Origin: Pseudoalteromonas sp. OOF1S-7
GTDB taxonomy: Bacteria > Pseudomonadota > Gammaproteobacteria > Enterobacterales > Alteromonadaceae
Direction: 5' to 3'
NCBI RefSeq assembly: GCF_022347765.1
Contig: NZ_JAKRFZ010000019.1
Location: forward strand, 1 to 64,000
DNA length: 64,000 bases
Shown here: positions 59,179 through 64,000 of the stretch, one piece after another
Layout of the letters: every line of letters begins with the position of its first letter
Numbering within the stretch: position 1 is the first letter of the stretch
Made by a program: the position numbers and the translations under genes
The notes under the pieces: generated by a model
Databases searched by the model: none
The model's input: only the letters and a program-made list of their open reading frames with translations
Told to the model about the DNA's origin: nothing

Positions 59179-59271
59179 CGCCGCAATAAGCGGCTAAAAA
59201 TTGTTGGCTAAAATAAGCGAGGTACGAGCAAAAGCCAACTGTTTTTTGTCCGTTTAAGCAACTTGTTAGCG
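59173..59271 (-). other. Integron attC site, second array, leftmost
   Basis: TTGTAAC (59173-59179) and GTTAGCG (59265-59271) with stem AAAAATTGTTGGCT against AGCCAACTGTTTTTT, as in the first array. The left core TTGTAAC departs from the usual pattern and includes the cupin stop, as expected if cassettes entered a secondary site there. Confidence 0.85.
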
Positions 59272-59823
59272 CTGATCTTCCCAGCGTTTTCCTGAAACTT
59301 CCCAAGGTAGAGCATTTTGTTTTCTGACTTTTCGAACCTTTCCATTTTGTATGTGGTAAGTCTCCATTAGATCAAAAATACGCCTACCGTTTCTATTAAA
59401 CCTTATTAAAATAAGGACTAAAGGCTCGGCTACAGAGCCCCATTGATCTATAACAGCTTTTAAATTTTCATCATGGTATCGATTATCTGAATAGGAAACA
59501 AAAACCGAAAACTCACAATTGTCTCTAGCGCTATGGAGTTGCCTAACTTCATTAACTTTTTCTTTAAACCTAGGCTCTTTCCATTCCCATTCTAAATGAG
59601 CAATAACTTTTTCATCATTATTTTTTATTATTGCATCAGTTCGCCCACCACTTTCGAAGTAAGTGAAATAACCTAACAAGTCAGCTGTAGATCTAGTACA
59701 GATACCGAGATGGATAGTCCACTCAGCTCTTGAGCCGACCTCTTTTAACTCTTTAACGAGAGGAAAATCTCTATACCAAAAAGCATTAAAAATCGTGATG
59801 AAATCTTTAGTAATAATCTTCAT
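59266..59823 (-). CDS. PD-(D/E)XK-like cassette protein, 185 aa
   Basis: A soluble alpha/beta protein. GGRTDAIIKNND (Asp63) followed by IAHLEWEWKEP (Glu80-x-Lys82) fits the D-(X)n-(E/D)xK core of restriction-like nucleases, with predicted strands at the right places. The C-terminus is basic. It could be a DNase or an inactive relative. Ribosome site weak. The stop lies in the attC core. Assignment is by motif only. Confidence 0.55.
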   Translation of the reverse strand: MKIITKDFITIFNAFWYRDFPLVKELKEVGSRAEWTIHLGICTRSTADLLGYFTYFESGGRTDAIIKNNDEKVIAHLEWEWKEPRFKEKVNEVRQLHSARDNCEFSVFVSYSDNRYHDENLKAVIDQWGSVAEPLVLILIRFNRNGRRIFDLMETYHIQNGKVRKVRKQNALPWEVSGKRWEDQR

Positions 59824-59844
59824 AATAAATTAGACCACCAAAAG

Positions 59845-59903
59845 CGCTAACGCCTAAAACACCGGCGCAGCTAGCTGCGTCCGAGTGCTTTGACTTGTTA
59901 GGC
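59845..59903 (-). other. Integron attC site, second array, short type
   Basis: CGCTAAC (59845-59851) and GTTAGGC (59897-59903) around CCGGCGCAGCTAGCTGCG, about 59 bases; close in form to short attC sites found in mobile integrons. Confidence 0.85.
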
Positions 59904-61124
59904 TTAAATAGATTGAGTTTCACTTAAATTAAAACTTGCTCTCAACCTTTCTTGTTCTTCTATTATTTTTTTATACTTTTCTAAATTCCACTGTACGAGA
60001 GAAGCATTAAGAATTGAGTAACCTTCCACATTAAACTTTTCAAATTTTGTTCTTTCACCCTCTCTCACGACTACTAAACCAGTTTGAAAATTAAGAACTT
60101 CGGCCTCTTGACCATTTTCCGCATTATAAATTTCAAGTTTAGCTGCTATTGGCACAAGCATTCTGTCGTCAACATTTTTCCAGTGGGCTGATATTTTTGC
60201 ATCAGGGTTTACAGTAAACCTTGTGGAGGTATACCCCTCTACAAAAGAGCCTATTAATTCAAGCTCTGGCTCCCCGCTAATCTGTTGCACAAAAACTATA
60301 TTTGACAGCCAAGATTCAAGAGAGCCAACATTCTTTCTAGTTAGGGCCTTCAGAGGAGTATCTTTTCCACTCCCCGTAATTGAATTCAGTATTTTTGCTT
60401 TTATTTCTGGGTATTTTTCATCAATTACTCCAATTAGCTGAGCACCAAACACCAGAATAGCAAGGAGCAGTACTAAAACGGCGATAAATACATATATAAC
60501 CGAAACAATAATACCCGAAATAACATATAGTCCGACTAAGAATGCTATTGTTCCAAAAATCCCTGCAATAAACCCTTTGTTTTTCTCAAAGAAGGGAATT
60601 TGTGTTAGCCCGACATATGAAATATAGGAGGCAAGGATCGAGCCTATAACTGTAGCTATACCTGTTAGCAGTTTCAGTAGCTTCTCTTGCAATGGTGGAG
60701 ACTCTTGCTTAGATTTCAAAAATGACCTTAGCTCTGCCAGCGTAGCGGCAACTTCCTTTTCAATAGAATTGTCGCTTGGTAAATTGGATAATAGTTTTTT
60801 GTCATTCTGATCTGGCAAAAAATTAACATTTTCAGACTTTTCTTGTTGAACCGGACTGGAAGCTTCGGGCACATTTTGTTGAATAGAATCATCTACTTCA
60901 TCTTGTGCTGTGCTGTTAATATCTACCGGAGCTTCGGCTGGCGATACGTTTAACTTACTCTCTTCTATTAAATTTTTAGATTTACCTACAGGGTTCTCCA
61001 AAGGCTGATCTACCACCTTAGTGAGATCAAGTGGTGTTATGTCATTTTCTACAGAAGAGTTCGAATAGACTAATGGCGAAAATAGCAAAAATACCCATAT
61101 CACTAGATAAGATCTTAGCTTCAT
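59904..61124 (-). CDS. Exported/membrane cassette protein, 406 aa
   Basis: The ATG at 61122-61124 has GGAG upstream. A signal peptide (MKLRSYLVIWVFLLFSPLVYS) is followed by about 130 polar, Asp/Glu/Ser-rich periplasmic residues, then membrane segments at about 155-175, 190-208 and 212-240, and a C-terminal soluble domain of about 150 residues. A sensor-type membrane protein is plausible; no known family recognised. Large for a cassette gene. Confidence 0.65.
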   Translation of the reverse strand: MKLRSYLVIWVFLLFSPLVYSNSSVENDITPLDLTKVVDQPLENPVGKSKNLIEESKLNVSPAEAPVDINSTAQDEVDDSIQQNVPEASSPVQQEKSENVNFLPDQNDKKLLSNLPSDNSIEKEVAATLAELRSFLKSKQESPPLQEKLLKLLTGIATVIGSILASYISYVGLTQIPFFEKNKGFIAGIFGTIAFLVGLYVISGIIVSVIYVFIAVLVLLLAILVFGAQLIGVIDEKYPEIKAKILNSITGSGKDTPLKALTRKNVGSLESWLSNIVFVQQISGEPELELIGSFVEGYTSTRFTVNPDAKISAHWKNVDDRMLVPIAAKLEIYNAENGQEAEVLNFQTGLVVVREGERTKFEKFNVEGYSILNASLVQWNLEKYKKIIEEQERLRASFNLSETQSI

Positions 61125-61147
61125 TTTTAACTCCATTTTATTCGGAA

Positions 61148-61260
61148 GCCTAACGCTTAGCTAAGGGGCAATAAATGGTTGGCTATACTTGCGCGAAGCG
61201 CCAGCCAACTATTTATTGTCCCAACGAACGCAGTGAGTAAACTTGAGCAACTTGTTATAG
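61148..61260 (-). other. Integron attC site, second array
   Basis: GCCTAAC (61148-61154) and GTTATAG (61254-61260); stem AATAAATGGTTGGCT against AGCCAACTATTTATT. Confidence 0.85.
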
Positions 61261-61264
61261 CGCA

Positions 61265-61534
61265 TTAGCTCCAAACCACACTGCAATTTATACTTGGGTA
61301 CTCAATTTTTAAGTCGGTGAAGCACGTTTGAAGTTGCTGATATGAACTTGGTAGAGCTAACCGAAACTTTTGAGAACCCGTAAATTCTATATTTGCTGGC
61401 AATTCAATTAAACCTGTAATTGAATCCCAAAACGCATCCCAATTATGACCATAAAAATCAGGGAAAGAGAATGCTGACGACAAAAGAACATGTAGCTGTT
61501 CTTCCGTTTTAATTGTACTTAAATCTATCTGCAT
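61265..61534 (-). CDS. Barstar-family protein, 89 aa
   Basis: Small inhibitor of the barstar fold. FPDFYGHNWDAFWDSITGLI carries the YGxNxDAxWD helix that plugs the barnase active site, and the C-terminal strand (NCSVVWS) fits. AAGGGA precedes the ATG. No barnase-type RNase gene is near, so it is an orphan immunity protein, perhaps protecting against toxins from neighbours. Confidence 0.85.
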   Translation of the reverse strand: MQIDLSTIKTEEQLHVLLSSAFSFPDFYGHNWDAFWDSITGLIELPANIEFTGSQKFRLALPSSYQQLQTCFTDLKIEYPSINCSVVWS

Positions 61535-61546
61535 AATTCCCTTGCG

Positions 61547-61654
61547 CTATAACGATCGCATAACCGGTGATTGCTGCTGGGGTGGTTTTTCCCGCGAAAC
61601 GGATCAGCAAAAACGCCACAGCAGTACGAATCCGAGTTTATGCACTTGTTAGGC
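61547..61654 (-). other. Integron attC site, second array
   Basis: CTATAAC (61547-61553) and GTTAGGC (61648-61654). Its inner region (GTGATTGCTGCTGGGGTGG) is unlike the others, so another attC lineage. Confidence 0.8.
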
Positions 61655-62599
61655 GATTGCTTCCTCTTGTTTTAGTTCAGGTTTTAAATGAAAAAACAAT
61701 GTGATGAAAAGACCTACAACAAATGTAGCGTTAGCAATAGGTATATCATGCTCAGCTAAACCAGTTTTCACTCGAAAAAAAACATCAAGTAACATGCAGA
61801 ATAGAAGTGTAGTAACTACAATTAGCCATCTTTCACCATGAAATTTTTCTTTTTTAAGCTGCCTTTTTATTGTGAAGGCAAAAAAACCACCAGCCACAAA
61901 TGGAACGGCCCATTGGATGAACACTTGCAGTAAAGGTGCTGAAACAACAGCAGAATTCAACATTAACGAAGATAAAGAATAGCCATAAAAAGATGATATA
62001 AAATACAAAATTAGAAAGCCAATTACCCCTGCCGAACGAACCAATTTATCAGATAAATCTACACCTTTGTATATTAGGAAACAAACACATACAAAACTAG
62101 AAAGCAACACAACTACGATTAACGCTTTTAGAACCATAATCACAGAAGTTACGATGAATTCATGAAAGTCATTTTCCATTTCTTTTGTATTCATTTTATC
62201 TTGTACTTTTCGAATTTCAGACTCTCGTTTAAGCTCTGATATCAATTTATTTTGAGCTAGCACTTGTCTATCTATTTCATCAAACCATCCTTGATCGATA
62301 GACTTAGCAACTTCAATTGCATCCTGATATTTTCCAGTTGCTAGCAACGCGACCATATCTTTAGTTAATTTATGGTCTTCTTGGAATTCTTGTATTTTTA
62401 CCTTGGAGAACTCAAGTTCACTCCGCACGCGGGTAACTTCACTTCTCAGTTCGTTTCGTTGACGCCATAAAGTTTGATTTCGCTCACTAGAGTCCTGTAG
62501 TTGCTGTTTTAAACTTTCAATTTTCCTAGAGTCAGAGCAACCCGATAAAATTAAACTAAAAAAGATGAGGTTAATTACTAATAATGCTTTTTTATACAT
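61649..62599 (-). CDS. Lipoprotein-type coiled-coil membrane protein, 316 aa
   Basis: N-terminal signal with lipobox LSGC (residues 18-21), a coiled coil to about residue 135 (SLKQQLQDSSERNQTL and on), then about five membrane helices (about 153-172, 185-205, 215-238, 250-268, 283-303) and a short charged tail. The combination of lipobox and several later membrane helices is odd; the first segment may instead be a plain membrane anchor. No family recognised. Confidence 0.65.
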   Translation of the reverse strand: MYKKALLVINLIFFSLILSGCSDSRKIESLKQQLQDSSERNQTLWRQRNELRSEVTRVRSELEFSKVKIQEFQEDHKLTKDMVALLATGKYQDAIEVAKSIDQGWFDEIDRQVLAQNKLISELKRESEIRKVQDKMNTKEMENDFHEFIVTSVIMVLKALIVVVLLSSFVCVCFLIYKGVDLSDKLVRSAGVIGFLILYFISSFYGYSLSSLMLNSAVVSAPLLQVFIQWAVPFVAGGFFAFTIKRQLKKEKFHGERWLIVVTTLLFCMLLDVFFRVKTGLAEHDIPIANATFVVGLFITLFFHLKPELKQEEAIA

Positions 62600-62627
62600 A
62601 TCACCAAGTCCATAGGTTATCTTGATC

Positions 62628-62684
62628 GCCTAACGCCCAAATCAGCCGCGCGTTTTTTGCGTCTGCTGCATTTGATTGTTAGGC
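62628..62684 (-). other. Integron attC site, second array, short type
   Basis: GCCTAAC (62628-62634) and GTTAGGC (62678-62684) around CAGCCGCGCG...GTCTGCTGCATTTG, 57 bases. The last codons of the next gene are read from this site. Confidence 0.85.
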
Positions 62685-63349
62685 TCCTCTTGCCACGGCC
62701 ATTTACCAGCGCCTAATTTGTATGAGCCGCTTGCGACTAAAGTTAATACTGTCACGATAACTCCAATTAACTTTCCTAATTGTGGTAATGAAATCATTGA
62801 GAGCAGTTTGCCAATGCTCAGTTTAGATAGATCGACGTCGGGATCAGAACTAGGCATTGAAAGTTTCCTCTCTTCCATTGCCTGCTTCCAGCTTTGAAGA
62901 TAGCCTCTAAATTTATCTGACTTTACCTCTTCCACATCCAGTTCTGACCAGTAGACATTCCAGTCATAGCCTTTTTCAATAAGGCCCTCAGATTTCAAGC
63001 CACTTTCAGCAAGAATCCAAATAGGTAGCTCATATGTGTAAGCAATAGCCCCCTCAATGTGAGTCCACGTAGTTGGTAATTTAATATTATTAAGCTCTTT
63101 TTCTTTATTACTTCGAAGTTCTTTGCCTTCCTCAAACTCAGACCTCGTGTAAGCTATCACCAAAAGCCCATCACATTCTCCGATGGTTTTTTTAATGACC
63201 TTTAGAGGTTGTTCATGTGACCACTCGTTTTCGTACATGATGCGTGATTTTATTCCAGCAGTTTTCAGCGCATCAATAACGGCATCAACAAAGGCTCTTT
63301 GCGCAGTGCTTTCGTCACCACCTTTACTAATAAAAATTTCAATTTCCAT
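62642..63349 (-). CDS. TIR-like protein with C-terminal membrane anchor, 235 aa
   Basis: The N-terminal 150 residues look like a TIR/deoxyribosyltransferase-like nucleotide-binding domain: IEIFISKGGDESTAQRAF (strand and first loop), PLKVIKKTIGECDGLLVIAY (second helix and strand). One membrane helix lies near 190-210 (IGVIVTVLTLVASGSY). The C-terminal tail NNQMQQTQKTRG is read from the attC site. Such proteins are typical effectors of anti-phage systems; a known TIR catalytic Glu is not placed with certainty. Confidence 0.6.
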   Translation of the reverse strand: MEIEIFISKGGDESTAQRAFVDAVIDALKTAGIKSRIMYENEWSHEQPLKVIKKTIGECDGLLVIAYTRSEFEEGKELRSNKEKELNNIKLPTTWTHIEGAIAYTYELPIWILAESGLKSEGLIEKGYDWNVYWSELDVEEVKSDKFRGYLQSWKQAMEERKLSMPSSDPDVDLSKLSIGKLLSMISLPQLGKLIGVIVTVLTLVASGSYKLGAGKWPWQEEPNNQMQQTQKTRG

Positions 63350-63367
63350 AAGTTACTCTCTGAGGAT

Positions 63368-63420
63368 GCCTAACGCTTTAGTATTCATGCGTACGCAGTA
63401 CGCATAATCGTTTGTTGAAC
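63368..63420 (-). other. Integron attC site, second array, rightmost
   Basis: GCCTAAC (63368-63374) and GTTGAAC (63414-63420) with a self-complementary middle (TGCGTACGCAGTACGCA). The sequence to its right has no gene, so the cassette it belonged to is truncated or gene-less. Confidence 0.8.
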
Positions 63421-64000
63421 TGGGCCGCTACTTGCACGCCGTATCCGGCTGGTGTGGTTGATGCTTTGGGATTTGCTTTTGATGAGTGACTTTTGTTCTA
63501 AACCATATGTGGTTTAAACCGTTACTTCATGACTCGCTCCCTGCCTGAACAACGTATTTATGAGTAACATTAGACCCACTTTTTTCCTATTTGGCAAGGA
63601 GCTGGCACTGCCTGGTTTTCTCTATTTGCTTGTTGTATTGGCCGAGTGGCCATCACCGCTGTACTCATTTATTTGGCAGACACAGTGATCACTATATCAT
63701 CTGCTCATAAGCTTACTTCAATGTGGTGTTTAGGCAGATCCCGGCTCGCATACGTCCGGGATGACGGCGTGGTTGTCGGTTTTGCCTGTAACGAGCCACA
63801 ACGGCGTGGTATGGAGCAGGCTTTGTGCGCATATCAATTCTAACCCTGTGCTTTGCAATCCCCCTCTCCCCGCCAGTCTCATCTTTGCGCCTAGTCCCAA
63901 ATTAAATCCCAAATATGGGACTGGCAACTCTCAAATAAAATAAAAACACTAATTTTCAAACACTTAAAATTTGGCACAAAGCCTGCTCTGTTACTCTCAA
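63421..64000. other. Non-coding right end
   Basis: About 580 bases with no gene I can support. A REP-like palindrome (TCCCGG...CCGGGATGACGG) lies at 63739-63766. Confidence 0.5.

Noticed and set aside
63646..63943. Open frames near the right edge
   Set aside because: They run through a REP-like palindrome, lack ribosome sites and have no family look.
1..64000. CRISPR arrays, tRNA and rRNA genes
   Set aside because: The regularly spaced repeats are attC sites with inverted-repeat structure and genes between them, not CRISPR repeats; no tRNA cloverleaf or rRNA sequence was seen by eye.

Overview
The window looks like a chromosomal segment of a marine gammaproteobacterium of the Alteromonadales, most likely Pseudoalteromonas. 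This rests on the E. coli-like order ygfB-pepP-ubiH-ubiI-gcvT-gcvH-gcvP, an SO_0444-type metal exporter, DUF3192 and rapA genes, a Y1-type transposase of Alteromonadales style, and a sedentary integron with many related attC sites. Genus is an inference; no rRNA or other marker gene is present.

Layout. (1) 1-9462: the intI-proximal end of a chromosomal integron. Fourteen attC sites alternate with AT-rich cassettes whose genes all run leftwards (minus strand), away from the integrase. Cassette products include small membrane proteins, a HEPN-like protein, a DUF4926-like protein and two two-gene cassettes. Four cassettes have no ordinary gene and share one conserved sequence; two of them are identical whole-cassette copies. 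A transposase 3' end lies at the left edge. (2) 9456-10660: attI junction, a LexA-like box over the integrase promoter, and intI. (3) 10660-12877: a rearranged stretch between two copies of one terminator block. It holds a decayed intI fragment, an operon of an XRE regulator, a membrane protein and an overlapping 40-residue GG-rich peptide, plus remnants of a transposable element.

(4) 12878-25193: core metabolism. gcvTHP with an upstream degenerate gcvT paralogue and a divergent LysR regulator; ubiI, ubiH, pepP, ygfB; 6S RNA; an acyltransferase gene. (5) 25328-39969: a Zn/Cu-type exporter with its MerR regulator and MerR-type promoter, glycerate dehydrogenase, a DUF3192 lipoprotein, a hybrid histidine kinase with a REC-GGDEF partner whose GGDEF motif is degenerate, a membrane diguanylate cyclase, a PIN-PhoH protein and RapA. 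(6) 40154-56414: an exported protein and small membrane protein, an orphan RiPP-type precursor peptide (52 residues), a di-haem peroxidase fused to PPC-like domains, a 210-bp MITE-like element, an RND efflux pair with its two-component system, an acyltransferase-3 protein, a periplasmic binding protein, an EamA transporter and an Old Yellow Enzyme.

(7) 56562-59178: a frameshifted pseudogene, then an HxlR regulator divergent from an SDR-cupin operon. (8) 59173-63420: a second attC array with six attC sites and five cassette genes, about 50 kb from intI, in the same orientation as the first, starting exactly at the stop codon of the cupin gene. Its cassettes encode a PD-(D/E)XK-like protein, two membrane/coiled-coil proteins, a barstar-like inhibitor and a TIR-like protein with a membrane anchor. 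The last 580 bases hold no convincing gene.

The observations I rate highest are the second array without integrase, the two unannotated small peptide genes (10965-11087 and 41539-41697), and the repeated gene-less cassettes with a conserved, codon-like substitution pattern.
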